This document shows, one piece after another, positions 12,410 through 25,634 of a stretch of 64,000 bases of DNA. Below the pieces are notes generated by a model. It was not told where the DNA came from. It made no database searches and saw nothing but the letters and a program-made list of their open reading frames with translations. Location: assembly GCA_036897445.1 (NCBI GenBank), contig JAYMTL010000102.1:1-64000 (forward strand). The letters are read 5' to 3'. Source of the stretch: Pelargonium tetragonum. Lineage: Eukaryota > Streptophyta > Magnoliopsida > Geraniales > Geraniaceae. Position 1 is the stretch's first letter, and each line of letters opens with the position of its first letter. A program made the position numbers and the translations under genes.

Positions 12410-15400
12410 ATATTGGGTTTTCCATTTATAGAATAAGCTTTTTTAGAATCTGGTAAGAGAGCAGGCTTTAGGGAGTTGGCTAATATATCCCAAGATTTTC
12501 TTTTTGACAGTGTAATCCAGTTCTTAAAGTAAGGATCCTATTAGGAAACGCTGTCTGACAACATAGAATTTCCGGACCTAACTTTAACACTTATAGAGTG
12601 TCTCTTAAAAACTAGAAACCTTATACTACAAAAGTATAGGTATAGCGCCTAAAAGAAATAATAGAATAGGGATACCCGAGCCTTTTTTTACTAAGCAACT
12701 TCTTTACTCGAAAGAAAAAATCATACTACAAGAGCTATACATAATAGTATCCTATTCACATAGTTATCCTTGCAGGTACTGGTACCTGATCTGCTTTCTT
12801 TTTCCTTAGTTTTAGCAGTATAAAGTAAACTCTGTATCCCAAAATTTTAATTGTGTTCAAGTATATATAATATTAGAGTTTGTGTCAAAAAAGTAACGAA
12901 TTCTTATTAACTTAAGCAAAGATTATTCCTACCTAAAAATTGACAGGGTCTGGGCTTGTCTCCACCTTGTATTTTTGATAAATTAACTAATAATTAGCGA
13001 GCCCCTTATAAGTATACTCTTGTTCGTACAGAAGAAAAAAGGAAAGAATACTTAATATTTTGTTGTCACTTGTTACTTTAAAATAAAACCTGTACTTTAC
13101 TTGTAGCAAGTCGTACTTTCAATACCAAGAAAAGTCTAATAAGGGGTTTTCGAAAAAGAATCTGCCTATTCAGCCAAAATTATTACCTCATCATAAGGTT
13201 GCCATAAGCAAAAACCTCCGTGTTAATGCCTTAATTCAAAAACAAGTATCCCGCCTTACCTTTACCCTAGTTTAATAACCTAGCACAGCAGCTTTCCAAA
13301 AAGTTGATTACAGTTTTTGTAGAGTTCCAGCTTAGGTCTTCTTCTTGTGACTTTTTTTACTCCCCTTTCTTATTAATCGGAATAGATATAGCTCGCAGGG
13401 AAAGCGCTTAGTAATATATAAGCAGTACTTTTATAGAACTTCTCAGACTCTTGGTCTTGGAAACCCTTGAATTGAATTTACAACAGTATACATTTTAACT
13501 GAATTATCTTTACTTATGCATTATCTTTTTTTAGAGCAAGAGTATGCCGGATTAGAGGTGGATGCCCTTTTTTCTATTTTAGCTGCTAGTAATAAAGCTC
13601 TGTCAAATTTCTTTATTTTTATTCCTTTTTTATGCTCTTGGTCTGTTAACTTTTCGCTTAGAAAAACTTTCTTATTTTTAATCTTACGAGATTCCTGGTA
13701 TTTGAAAAGCGGCTCTTTAATCCCGAGGCCTGTACTAAATTGTATTGCGAAATAATCAAGAGTCAAAGCATCCCTGAGGATAATCCTTCAGGCCCTGACC
13801 CATAATCATAAAAAGGTTCAAAGAAGACTCCTCTTAGTTATTACTTACATGGTCCCGCGAGTTTTTTTAGGCAGTTCGAATAGACTTATTTAGATGCCGA
13901 GCCGTATAGGTTACTTTTGTTAGCAGGTGTCTCTTATGCTTTGGTATACTCCACGGCACTTTCTTTTTATTCTCGAAAGGGTATATAATTCTAAATAATA
14001 AGGTATAAAACAGAAGCATGCTTTAACTTACAATTTGAGGAATCCGTTCTATATAATGTATAAGTATAAGGAGAAAAAATGAATTTAACAAGTAAGTAGG
14101 GTTACTTACAAGGGTATAACTGCACGAGAAAATCTTGGTGCCAAGTCAGTGGGATAGGGGCAAAAATCTTACTTATCCTTTTTCACTGCAGTTTTATAAT
14201 ATCCTGTTCCAGAAAGTACTTTATTCAAGAGCTACTGTACGGAGTAAAAAGTAAGTTCTGGTGAGTCCTTAAAAATCTTTTGTCTTGAACTTTGGTAAAG
14301 AAGTTTTCTCATATTAGGTATAGGTTTGAATTGAAAGGAGTCCTTCACTTTGTGTAACGCCCTCGTTTCTGGTGGGCTTACATCAAATTTGCGCTTTAAC
14401 GAATAAAGTGCTCACTATTCCAGCTATTCTTTCTATAGAATTGTCCTAAAATCTAAGTTTTGTCTTTCAAAGGAATGATAGTAGAGTGTAATTTATTATC
14501 GCCTGTAATTTAAAATAAAAGAATTTTTAGTTACAACTAATGGGTTTGTATTACTCTCCTATATGTTTATTTACTACACAAGCTAGCCGCAAAATCAAGC
14601 ATAATTATAATAGAGGTCTCTTTCGAATACTACCTTTTTCTAGGAGATACTGGGGTAATTGAATACCCTAAATTTTGAGATAGATGTATTCCAGAGGCCG
14701 AAAACCTTATGTAATGAAATTCCGCGGGACTTAATGACATTAAACTTAGTATAGCATCATCCTGGAAGTAGAGATTCCTTGTTAGTATAGAGATAAACCC
14801 CAATTAGAGTAATTCGGTATTACATATTTATTTGACCCTGTCCCAAACTCCGCAGGATTTGAGAAATTCTTAGCGATCTCCTATAACTTACTATATTTTT
14901 GGAAAAATGTAGATGCTCAAGTAAAAAAATTAAGGGGGCCACTGAATGTTAATGTTTAGGCTATAAAGGTTTTCTCGGGAGTAGCTTCGAAGTCAATTTG
15001 AGTACTTTCCAATAGCTCTAAGATTACTAAGATATTAAACTCCAACGGAATGATAGATGGCTTCAATCCTTTTCGCTTCCAGATTCTAGAAAAACTAAAA
15101 AAAGAATTGACTGCATTATAGGTCCCTTTAGACAAAAAACAAAGTATTTACAAGCTACGGCTACTATAGACATCCAAAAGTCCTACTTTTCTTTTTAAGG
15201 GTCATTTACTTTTACGATTTTTACACCTTTTATATTGAAATCTAGTATATTGGTTTAACTTCCAAAACTCTACGAGGAAACTTTTAAGCTATTTCCCCAG
15301 AGCCTTGCTAGTTAGAGATACTCAGTTTTTTAAGGAATGCCCTTTTATAATAAAGTATAAAAAGATTCCGGAAAAAGTAAGGGAAGGGTATGCTTTGAAG

Positions 15401-16050
15401 TCTAAAAGTATGGAGAAACCTGCTTTAATTGGCAGCGTCATACTTAACAAGCTTCTTTATGTATTGGCAAGGGATTCTCCTATAATTGCACCTTTTGTAA
15501 GACCTTCCTTCCCCTATGAGCTCCTTTACTATACGTAGCGTGCTAAGTTTTCTCTTTATAAGGGTACTCGTAGTTAGTTAACAATAGAAAAATGAGAAGG
15601 TTACCTATTGCTGCTAGAAATAACTTTATCTACTCTGTTTAAATTACCAACATTAATTAAGGGCTGCCCCTATAAAGGCATATAACACTCTTTAACTTTT
15701 TAAAAACGAGTATCGAACTCCCGGGTGTTTTCTCAACGCAAAAAACTAAGTCAAGCGTATACTTTAAACCGGAGCTAGGTTTCCTAGGAGTACTTGTGTA
15801 CTAAGAAGGATTCTATGGGATGACAAAGAGCAATTCACACTTTTTTCATTACAGATAGTGGTAGTAGACCGGGAACGCTTTCGAAAGAAACTTAGATAAG
15901 TAAGTAGAAGATCGAGTATAAATTCTAATATAAGTTGCTGAGAAGCTTGTCAATACAACAAATTGGTGTCAGATTTATATAGTGCGAGAAAACTAATAAA
16001 GTAAATAAAGATACATAAAATGTGTTAAAGAAACAATATCTATAATACTA
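12410..16050. other. Non-coding stretch
   Basis: No gene candidate. Two overlapping frames of about 80 codons lie on opposite strands at 13516-13766 in T-rich sequence; neither has a motif. A perfect CTAGG/CCTAG stem with a three-base loop lies near 15774-15786. A reversed GAGTTCGATACTC-like word near 15707-15719 resembles a T-arm without further tRNA structure. Confidence 0.55.
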
Positions 16051-16051
16051 A

Positions 16052-16208
16052 AAGTAAGGAAACTTTCCCTTGACAAAAGAAGAATGTAGCCATCATCCGC
16101 CCTTTGCTTTCAGGAATAGTACATATTAAGAAGCTCACATTGTAAGGATTCCTGGAAAAAGCGTAAACCGTCGGACTGTCACTTGATGCTATCCTTTTTG
16201 AGATGAGA
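16052..16208 (+). repeat. Family 3 repeat, copy B
   Basis: Best partner of copy A (4111-4273). Ordered landmarks: AAGTAAGG, ACTTTCCC, CCTTTGCTTTCAGG, AATAGTAC, TTAAGAAGCTC, TTGTAAGGATTCC, GCGTAAACC at 16161-16169, TCACTTGA, and CCTTTTTGAGATGAGA. Spacing is kept within a few bases through the whole unit. No open frame and no terminal repeat were seen. Similarity fades on both sides, which sets the approximate ends. Confidence 0.7.
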
Positions 16209-16988
16209 CATTAATGAATTCAAAAAAGCAGACTGGACTTTAATCTTCCGTCCATTTTCTCTAAGCAAGAAGTTCAAAACCTCAAGTAGCTAGGTAAAGT
16301 GTATTGAAATTTCTAGGTTGTTAGAAAGTCAAATTATATATCTAAGTCGTGATATTGAGGTTGGGTCTTAAAAGAGTAAATCTTAGCTAAGGTCTATAAG
16401 CTTTTGCTAGAGTTTTCGTAGTTTTTAATACTTTAAAAAGGAGTATTCCCGAGTATAAGAAATTTGCCTATCTTCAGTTGCGAGGGGAGCTTTACAAAAC
16501 CTATAGAACTTATCGGGCAAGGTTGAAATGGTTTCCCTTACATTATAAAAAAGCTCTATACTATACTTCATTTTCAATTGCATTGGAAAAGTACAAACCG
16601 ACACGTCTAGAACAGACCTTGTATACTTCCAATAAGGGGATGGAAGGGCTCCGAAAAAGGAGTTATCCGTGGTTGTTGACTATCTATCCTTGCACTCCAA
16701 TATAATAAACCTATAGTTAGCTTATTATAAGAGTAGAAAAAGATAAGACTTGATTAAGCAATAGCTCTGTTCTTGAGTATCAAGGTAGTTTAGTTTTAAC
16801 TTATTTAGTCATAGAGTGTTAAGATCAGAAATTTTCAAGGTGCTTGGCCTTAGTTGTACACTTCATTTAGGCTATCCTAAGATCATAGGCTTTTGTTGAA
16901 GTTGCCGATGATATAGCATTTTTAGTCTCTGTTTTCTTATGCGCTTATGCATGTATAGGGACACTCTCGAAAAAGTAAAGAGATAACC

Positions 16989-17000
16989 CTTTAATTAAAG
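16989..17000. other. 12 bp perfect palindrome
   Basis: CTTTAATTAAAG is its own reverse complement. It is one of the longest perfect palindromes noticed here and an example of the general palindrome excess. No function is implied. Confidence 0.7.
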
Positions 17001-20000
17001 AGAGGTTTTTATTTAAGTGCAGGAAATCCGTTCCAGCCAGGTCTCACGTAATAAAAAGAATCAAGAGCCCCCCTAAGCTTAAAGCCCGGTAAAAAACAGG
17101 GTTTACTTTAGTTTCACGTTTGAAATATGAAATTAATAAGCAGTCAGTGATCGCCGCATGTTACAGTAGTTGGCTAGAGAACTAGACTTTCCTAATTGGT
17201 AAATCATAACTTAATCTTTTGTTGTTCCAAAAGCTGTGTTGTTTCGTTGATTCCTTTTCAAGAATATATTACTTTTACTCACTTTCTAAATCTTAATTAC
17301 TTTTTGTATCCTTTTTCTGATTTCAACGAGGGGCTCCTAGGAAGATAGGGAACCCGGGCAAGCCCTTAATCGAACTCAAGCTTTGGAATATTCAAGCGGG
17401 CCCGCTTTTTTATGGACTACTTAAACTTAAAAGTAAAAGAAGTTTGTTTAAAACATAGAAGGTAATCCCGGAGTAAAGTACTTCTTTTATACTTTTATAA
17501 AAACAATATCAGAGATTCGGGGTTACCGCCAAACCTTCACAGGAATTCAATATACTTAATTGAAAATGCCTGCACTTTTCTCAAAAGGATGAAAGTGAGC
17601 TATATTCTACTACATTCTAGGCTTTACCCTACAAGAGCTGTTCCTAAAAGATATGTAGTAAAAACACAAAACGAGTAGACACGCGCCCCTCTTAAGAGTA
17701 CTTGACAACCAAGACTTCGGAAACGCCGCTTATAATATACTTATATCAAGACAATCTAACGCTATTAGATTTTTGGTAAAAAGGTAATGCCTTTCGCTGT
17801 GGGGTCCTCTAAAGTTTACTTTTCGTAGAGCTTTCTGAATAACTAACCTTTTTCAAAAGAGGGTCGGTACTCTGCCTAGTTAGGGCTATCTAGCCCGTGA
17901 ATAAAGCACTCTATTTTCTAAAATAATGGAAATTCTCGGGAGAGATCTTATATACCTACAATACAGCCTTGAGAACCCGTATCTAGGGCAGTCCGTTTTA
18001 GATCTTCCCAGCCTTGACAAAGTAGCAAAAACTCTTTAAAAACTTGGATTCAACTCCACAAATTTCACTTTTGAGAGACTCACAAATCTAATGTAGAACT
18101 CCTCTAAAGCCTCATAGAGCTTATTCAAAGCTTACCTTACTAGTTAGTTAACTCTAGGCCTTAATAAACCGAAATCCGGTATTGTTTTTGAATAATCGTA
18201 GTATATACTGAATAGGGCAGTACAGGTTTTTAAGAGAGCAAAGATCTTGGTATAAGTAATTAAATTACAAGGGGCGTTCTCTAGGAGGAATCTCCCAATT
18301 ATAGAGTTAAATATTGCTGTACTAACGCTAGTTTAAGGAGTTTCTTTAATATGGCTTCTAAAAACTACAATAAAAGTTTAAGGCTAAAGGTCAAGTTTTT
18401 ATAGCCAATTAGGTCTTGTTTAGTATTAACAAAAAACAAAAGTTTAACTTTTAAGGTTGTTTGTAACAAGTAATAGAAGCCCCCCGTCAAGGATTTAGTC
18501 AAGTAAGGCCCGAACTTTGTAGCTAGTATAAAACCTCTTGTGACATAGGTACTCCTTGAGAGGGTAAAATTATGGTAGAATCCCGTAACCGTAATTGTGT
18601 GGGAAGTCAAAGGAAAGGAAAAGGTCTAGAGTTAGATCTATTTAAATTCATATGCTAGATAGTAGACCCCCTTTTCTCATTGAAACCGGATAGATACTCC
18701 TTTTTATACAACCCAGTTATACTGCGTTTCTTTCTTGTTTCAAAAATGCATATATACGGTTATAATCCCCTGTTTTAGGACTTATAGTAGACTGGTTACA
18801 TACATTAGGGGGAATCTCTTCTCGACTCTTTGGTAATTAATAACTTTAAATGCTTTTGACTTTTATCGGTTTCAGGTATTTGAATACATAGTGTGGGTAT
18901 ATAATCTAGTCGAAGCCACACGCCCTACTCTACCAAGTTTCTCCTTTTTAAGAGCTACCCTTTTGTACTTAGAAATACGAGCTCTGAAATTTATCCCATA
19001 TATCCCAGGAGTTATATTAAACCCCCAAGGAGCACTAAACAAAGCGAATAGAAAGGGATCCCTTATCCTCAAAGATTTTCTAATTAGACTTTAAAAAAGT
19101 CTCGATACCTAGTAATTCCCCGGATCCCTCATATGAATTCTGGGTAAGTAAGGTATAGTAGGGGCTCCTGTAGTAAATAAAATATCCTATGGTTTATTAG
19201 TTCCCCTTATGCGAAACCCTGGTTTAATTCCTCCATGTAAATTGTTAAGAGAGAGAATCTCTTCCAGTCCAGGGCGGCTGTAAAAAGTCTTATACAGCTC
19301 TGTACAATTCCGGGCATTTGAGGACTTTTACTAATATTTAACTAAATTTCTAGGCACATTGCGCCTTTTTAAACCATAAGTTATATAAAAAGAAATATCT
19401 TTCCGTGTAGTCGTTTTCTGCCGAGGTTTACTTGTTTGGGACTTCTGAACCTGAAGTCGATATAGAGGTTCATTTTTAAGGGATCCCCGGTAAAACGAAT
19501 TCTGGTAGAGCTGAAAATTTTGTAGGGTTAATAAGAAGATTTCTTTTTAGACTAGTAAGGAGACTCTGAGTATTCTTTGATAGTCCACCCTATCTTTTTA
19601 TTTTTATCGCGTTGCCTCCAGAGGTATCTCATTTTTAAAAGACTTAAAGGTAGCTTGAGCTTTTCCGTGTTAAGATCCCTTTTTTGGTAGAAGCTTTTAG
19701 TCTCTAACTGACAAGACAAAGCAAAATTGTAGCTATATTAAAGGAAATGCTTGTGAATTTTTTCTAATATATTTTACTGAAAAGTGGACACTAGAATTTG
19801 CAAGGAACTTCCTTGGGTTTAACACAGGAGTTACTTCTTAAATAAGGATTGCTTTTTACAAGGGCTCCGCCTACATAGTAAGTAAGAAGACTTTATTAAT
19901 GAGGGGGAGGAAGTAATCATACAAATCTTCAAGATATTAGCGCTAAGCTCTTCCTATTTATGCGTGACTAGATTTTTTAGTGTAAAAGAAATTTGGATTA

Positions 20001-20310
20001 ATAGGGACTTTAAAAGCAGATAAGAGGTCCTCTGGTTAAAGTTAAAGATTTACAAAGGATAGCAGCATCCAATTACTAAGCAACCGTCCTACCTGTATAT
20101 AACCCCTTCTTATGATGTTATAATTTAGTTACAAGATTTTACTAAAAGCTTATCTGATGCGTGAATAGTTTAGATAACTCGCTAATTGCCGCATTAAAAA
20201 GTGCCCTACTGTGTCATGTAAAAACGGAAAGGGAATCCTTTAAGAGTTTATATCTCATTTAACGGAAGCTCCAATCCCCACGAGAAGCCCTAAAATGAAA
20301 ACCACTTTTA

Positions 20311-20330
20311 TTCATATTAATTCATATTAG
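20311..20330 (+). repeat. 10 bp tandem duplication, one mismatch
   Basis: TTCATATTAA is followed directly by TTCATATTAG. It belongs to a set of short head-to-tail duplications in this window, several of them perfect. Confidence 0.6.
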
Positions 20331-22574
20331 GCGTCTTACTTATATTTACAAAAGAGAGTACAATTAGATTTAGAAAACCTTCCCATATTAAATGAAAGAA
20401 AGCTTTAGAGGAATGCTAGAAACGAATACAGATTAAACAAATTAGTTATTCTCTAGAATTGTGAAATGAGTTAGTGTGCCTGGTAATACCTAGGGAGTTC
20501 CTTTTTCCTATAGAATCTTCCTTATTATTAGAGGGGCTTAGGCTTCACTAGATCGGGAAGCAAGAAACAGCAGGTATATACAACTTTGTTAATAAATACC
20601 ATACCCATAAGCGTAAATGGAATTAGAAAAGCTCCAGAAAGAGGACTCCCTCTGTTAAGATTTTTCCTTTAGGGACAGAGCAGAAATAAAAGAATTGGCT
20701 TTAGTTCTATGGTCGTTATCACACTTTAGTTAGAAATCCCAGGTTACTTTTTGCATACACAGGATTCTGGAAAAACCTTTTATATTATACATTATTGAGC
20801 AAATACTTTCAAAAAGGGAGAGCTTAGATTCATGATATCAATATATACTATTAACTAATACTAAGCAATACTACTAAGCTTAGGATAAATAAAGTTACCC
20901 GAAAGGGAGTCCTGTATTATGAAGTACGGGAATTCTAATTAATTTGTTTCTAGTGTACCAAGGAATACTCGTTTAAAACCAAAGAGTACGACATAATTTA
21001 TATAAACTTTGGCATTGTTTGGTTAAATCTAAAGCTTTTTTACTTTCACATTTTGAAAGTATTTACTTAAATATTATACTAATCCGGCCGGAATTAAAAT
21101 GAAAGGCAGGACCTAATAAATCTAAGCAGTAAAGTATAGGAATTGTCAATCAACTAATCAACAACTAGGGGTTCCCCACTTAGGAATCCTTTTCAGGGTC
21201 AAGCCAGTTTCTTCTATTCTATAGGTTAAAAAAGAGGCCTTGTAAGCAATACAGATATAAAAAAGCAGATTCTTAGGGATTGAATTTATATGTTACTTTC
21301 TTTTTAAAAACTTTAAAGAGAAATTCATATTTTTGGTTCTATTTCTATGTCTAGGGTTTGCCACTTCCTAAAGGGAGTTTGCTTAATTCATATCATAAAA
21401 GCTTGATATTTATAATTAGAGCTTTCTAGGATTGGTAAGTTCCTATATATAGTAGAAATATCTAAATCTAAATAAAGCCAAAGGTTTCTAAAATGTTTTT
21501 GTAGATATTATATGTATGCCAGTGTAACTAAAATGGTTGTAGAATCGTATTTAAGCCAGAGTAATTACTTAATAAAACTAAAGGAAAGCTTTCATATAAA
21601 AGGGATTCCTGATTGTATTTTCTAGAAAGGGGGAATTTCTCAGTTATTAAATCGGAAGCTAGCTTGAGTTAAACCCTTCGATACTTTAACCCGGAAATCC
21701 GAACTTAAGTCCACGGAAGACATTAGCAAAGAATTTAGCTTGATTTAGGAAATCTCTATACTTGGAAAGTAGGCTAAGAATTTTCGTGGGAGCCTTTTTC
21801 CGTCAAGTAATAAGTAAGAAAAGAGTCCAATTATGGTGATTTCCGCTCGATGCTTTCTAACTAAGTAAGTTCTATTTCATTTCAAATACCGGGTAAATCT
21901 AGCCAAGAAACTCTCTGTGAATTTCTTTATTGGATAGATAGAAACAAGGTTTGAGGTTTCTATGATTGTAAGAAGTCGTCTTTTTCTTTTATGAGTGCCC
22001 AATTCCTATTGGATAAGTCAGAGAAAAGTTCTAGAATAGAAGAAGAGAAAGAAAATCAATATTATATAATTATATACAACGACCGGATAAGAGAAGCGTT
22101 AACTAACCGATTTCCGGTTGATTCTATCATTTTCGAAGTCAAACTTTACATAATTCCAAAGCCAAGAAAGGTAGAGTAAAGGAGAGGAGTACTTCCTTCA
22201 AAAACCTGAACAAAAAAGTCCGCGAGCCAAGATACATGAATTAGAGTCTTTTAGAATAATGATTCATTTTTGTGAAAGAGGTTCTAGTTGATAGGGTTAA
22301 TCCATAGATATTGGTAGATTCATAGAGTAGAAACAAAGTAAGGAAATTCTATGCTGCAAAAGAAAGGTATTGTATACGTGAATACATTTATTAAATGAAT
22401 AGAAGAAACCCTAATAACAAAACGAAGAAGGGGGTTTACAATACTTATATCCTGGATTATTTAGTTAATAAAAGTGAAAGTTTTAGCTTTATCAAGATGA
22501 GAATCCTGTAGGGGAATCCTTATAATATAAGAGGATTAGCTGCTAAGAAGAAGAGTAACATGAAAGGTACGGGC

Positions 22575-22594
22575 TACAATAAGATACAATAAGA
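22575..22594 (+). repeat. 10 bp perfect tandem duplication
   Basis: TACAATAAGA occurs twice in a row without mismatch. By composition about 0.1 such 10 bp perfect tandem pairs are expected in 64 kb; a second one lies at 42739-42758. Confidence 0.75.
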
Positions 22595-23065
22595 GGAGGG
22601 CTTTTTAGTTAGAAAGAGCTGCATAATACTAGGGACTATCCAGACTTAGAGAGGTACCCGCTTATGTAGGGTATTAAAAAATAACCAGGAGTTTATCTCT
22701 AGCAGCGTGTACTAGGATATCTAAAGGAGTTTTTTATAACCAAGTTAAATAGAAGGCTTTTGATTTTTAAAGGAGTATCCTTTAGCTCTAGTTAGCACAT
22801 TTTCTACACGCGGTTCCTTGATCCCAAATTTCTTTACTGTAATTCTAATGAGAGATTCGAACCTGCATACAGAATCTCAAATTAGTAATGATCTAACTTT
22901 TCAATACCATAAATACATTAATAAACTCTCTAAGACACCTACTAAATAACTTAGAGAAAAGAATGTATATAAAATGAAGGTCAGAAAGTTTATTCTACTT
23001 CTATCTAAGTGATTGAATGCTTGACTGACTGCGCTTCAGAATTCAAGCTCGCCGGAACTTCAACT

Positions 23066-23078
23066 GGGATTTGAACCC
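23066..23078 (-). other. T-arm / box B-like word, minus strand
   Basis: GGGTTCAAATCCC on the minus strand forms a three-pair stem around a canonical seven-base T-loop; the outer two pairs of a T-stem do not form. The upstream minus-strand text (to about 23135) has no convincing D-arm or acceptor stem. Confidence 0.25.
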
Positions 23079-23682
23079 GCGGATTTAACGGTACCAAAAT
23101 TCTTTTAGTCATCTTTTACACCTTTGGCTGACTTAATTTAGAAATTAGCTAAACATAGATTTTTCACTTCAAGTTTTGTATCATTTTCTGAGTATCTTAT
23201 TTACAACCACTTCGAGACAAGATTGAGCGTCACTTGGAAAGTCTTTTACACTAAGAAAATGAACTTGTGTAGGATAAGAATACTAGTAAGCAAGGTCTTT
23301 CTCTATTTAAGTTAAGATAGAATTCTTGGAGTCTAAGTGCTTTATAAGAACTATTCTTCTTATTAAGAAGGCATCTACACCGGAATACTAAGGCTTGCTT
23401 TAGCCAGTCTAGTTTATTCTTACATATATTACTACTAATTTTGACCGGGGATTTCATTATCCTTAAACTTACTATATCTTTCTTAAAAAAGACCCCTAAA
23501 AACGAATTAGAAAGAAAACACGCAACACGAAAGCGAAGAAACACTCCATTTTTTGAGTATAAGAATTTTCCATACATAAAGCTTTATCAAAAAAAGGGGC
23601 AGCAAAATACTCAGAATTAACACTTACTAGTTAAGTACTGGAGTAGTCACCGCATTGCAGAAGGTAAGACAAGCGGATATGG

Positions 23683-23696
23683 ATACCGAATACCGA
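23683..23696 (+). repeat. 7 bp tandem duplication
   Basis: ATACCGA occurs twice head to tail without mismatch. It lies just upstream of family 3 copy C. Confidence 0.6.
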
Positions 23697-23728
23697 TGCG
23701 ATACAGAAAATAGAAGACCCAGGCTTCT

Positions 23729-23800
23729 AAGTAAATAGACTCTAAGGAAAAAGGCAGCCCTCCATCCCTTCCTATGTTTCAGGAATCTTAATAACACAGC
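23729..23800 (+). repeat. Family 3 repeat, copy C (partial)
   Basis: Matches the left half of copies A and B: AAGTAAATAGACTCT, then GCAGCCCTCCATCCC (compare GTAGCCATCATCCGCCC in copy B), then ATGTTTCAGGAATCTTAATAAC. The right half with GCGTAAACC is not present downstream, so this copy is truncated or diverged beyond recognition. A further possible fragment, TATTTCAGGAATCAC, lies near 24440. Confidence 0.5.
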
Positions 23801-24524
23801 AATAAATAAGAAATAAGAAGAAGACAGGTATAGGCCTTAAAGAGGCATTATAACAGCTCTTTTTTTTCCGAAGACGAATATAGATAGTAGAGTCTCTCAG
23901 ATAGGTATAAAAAGTATATACTCTTGCAAATTTCCGGGGTTTTTACTATATATTTGTTAGAAAGCAGGTCATGTAATTTACCTTAATTCTTTTTATTCTG
24001 GGATTCCCAGTCAAATTCAATAAGAAAAGAGTTATTTACATTTTAAAAGTTTAAAGGTAATCAGCTAATTTTCTCTGAGTAGGTATCTCCTATTTGCAAA
24101 AATTTTGACTAATTAAAGAAAAACCGAAGTAAAAAAAGAAACAACGAGTCTCTATTAAATTCAAAACCCTTAAGGGGTGCGCTACAAAAAGGGAATCTTC
24201 TCACTCAAGCGATTTCTGCCCTTTAGCTACCTTGTTTTAAGCTTTAGTACAGAAAGATTAGTTTAGGAGTTTTTACAAAAACTAGAGAAATTTTTAAAGG
24301 ATAACCCGGTTAAGCTCTTTACCTTACTGAATAGATAGAGAGAAGAACTTCCGTCATGGGCACCCGTGAATAATGCTAGGATTTAATCGACCTTCACCTC
24401 TCCCAACCCTTTTTAGTTATCTTATAAACATAGTCTTATTTCAGGAATCACGAATTCTTTTTTAGAACAGGTATTTTTGAAGTAAGATATATTAAACCTT
24501 TGTAGAACTATCGATCCTTACTTC

Positions 24525-24576
24525 TTAGGTAATCGGTGCTCAATTTATCTTGAGGGTTCGAATCCCTTATGTCATA
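24525..24576 (+). other. tRNA-like fragment with a well-paired T-arm
   Basis: GAGGG-TTCGAAT-CCCTT at 24552-24568 is the best T-arm in the window, with five pairs counting one G-T. Upstream, TTAGGTAATCGGTG resembles a D-arm or box A, and CTCAA/TTGAG forms a five-pair stem with a six-base loop just before it. That stem overlaps the T-stem by three bases, and no 5' strand complementary to the expected acceptor (ATGTCAT) is found, so a normal cloverleaf cannot form. Read as a decayed or heavily altered tRNA, or a box A/box B element; a working tRNA would need something like acceptor repair. Confidence 0.35.
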
Positions 24577-25254
24577 AACCCACTAGTTTACCTCATAACT
24601 TTAAGTTTAAGTCTGTACCCCTAAAGGGATTCCATTATAAAACAATCCTAGGAGTAATCCTTCTTAATTCCTTGACCTAGGCCCCCGAAAAGTCCTTGCT
24701 CTTGTCAGGGTAATCCGAATATTTTGGCTTACTATATTCTGATTCTACTTCTATAATACGTGTATACTCGCGAAGTTCTTTCTTAGGAACGGGAATCCTC
24801 TAGATCTCAGACTATACTTTTTTCTTCATATTTGCGTACTTAAAAAGGGCTTTAATTGCTCTAAAAACACATGCCAATCTAACCTCCATAAAGAAACCTT
24901 GAAACACAAATTTGATTACCCAAGATTGAGTACTAAACTCTCTTATTCCCTCTTTAATTCACTATGTCCTCCTACTTACCCGTTTAGGGACTCCTGTTTA
25001 AGCCTCCTTTTTAAGTTAAGGATTTACTTTAGAAGACGGGAGACCTTTCTCTAAAAGAAACGTAAGGATCGTTAACTTAGTTAGAAAATACCTGGGATTG
25101 GCCAAGAAAACTCTAGTTTCATTTCTACAATTACCAGAAACAGAGGAACCCAACTAAAGGAAATCCTACTCTTTTTGACAGTTCCCTGACAAAACTTCTT
25201 AACACTAGAGAAAGTAATAAAGAATAAAAACCTTAAAGAGCAACAACTTAACCT

Positions 25255-25270
25255 TAATTACATAATTACA
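25255..25270 (+). repeat. 8 bp perfect tandem duplication
   Basis: TAATTACA occurs twice head to tail. Low sequence complexity reduces its weight. Confidence 0.6.
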
Positions 25271-25622
25271 TTCAATTAAAGACTTTCCATTAAAAGCTGA
25301 GGAAATAGGTAATGTAATTAATAGAACAATGCTATACTATCTACAAGACTTTTTCTTTTCTGTTTAGGTACCCATTTAAGTGTTCCCTTGTTACATTTGA
25401 TCCCCTTCTCGCCATTTTACTATATTCTTTCTATTTGCTTACTTTAGAGAGAATACAAAACTAATAAGGGGATAGGAAAGCCATGCCATTAACCATAAAG
25501 ACAGGCAAGAAGAGGGAAGTTATTATCTCCCTTACAAACTTACCTTAAAGGGCAGGCCTAGCTCATAAGAAAGAGTACTAAAAACAAGTAAATCAAGTCT
25601 AAGCCAAGTAGTCCAGGTCAAG

Positions 25623-25634
25623 ATATATATATAT
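25623..25634. repeat. (AT)6 microsatellite
   Basis: Twelve bases of alternating A and T. Similar runs lie at 26733-26745 and inside the palindrome at 41804-41819. Confidence 0.8.

Larger units (their letters stand above)
16210..22570. other. Non-coding stretch
   Basis: No gene candidate. It contains a 12 bp perfect palindrome at 16989-17000 and an imperfect 10 bp tandem duplication at 20311-20330. Opposite-strand frames of 66 and 67 codons at 18872-19094 mirror each other and carry no motif. Otherwise nothing I can assign. Confidence 0.55.

Noticed and set aside
13516-13766. Overlapping frames of about 80 codons on opposite strands
   Set aside because: Mutual shadows in a low-stop stretch; no coding evidence for either strand.
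23251-23577. 108-codon frame on the minus strand, the longest with a start codon
   Set aside because: Lysine- and serine-rich translation with no motif, no neighbour and a length within chance for this composition.
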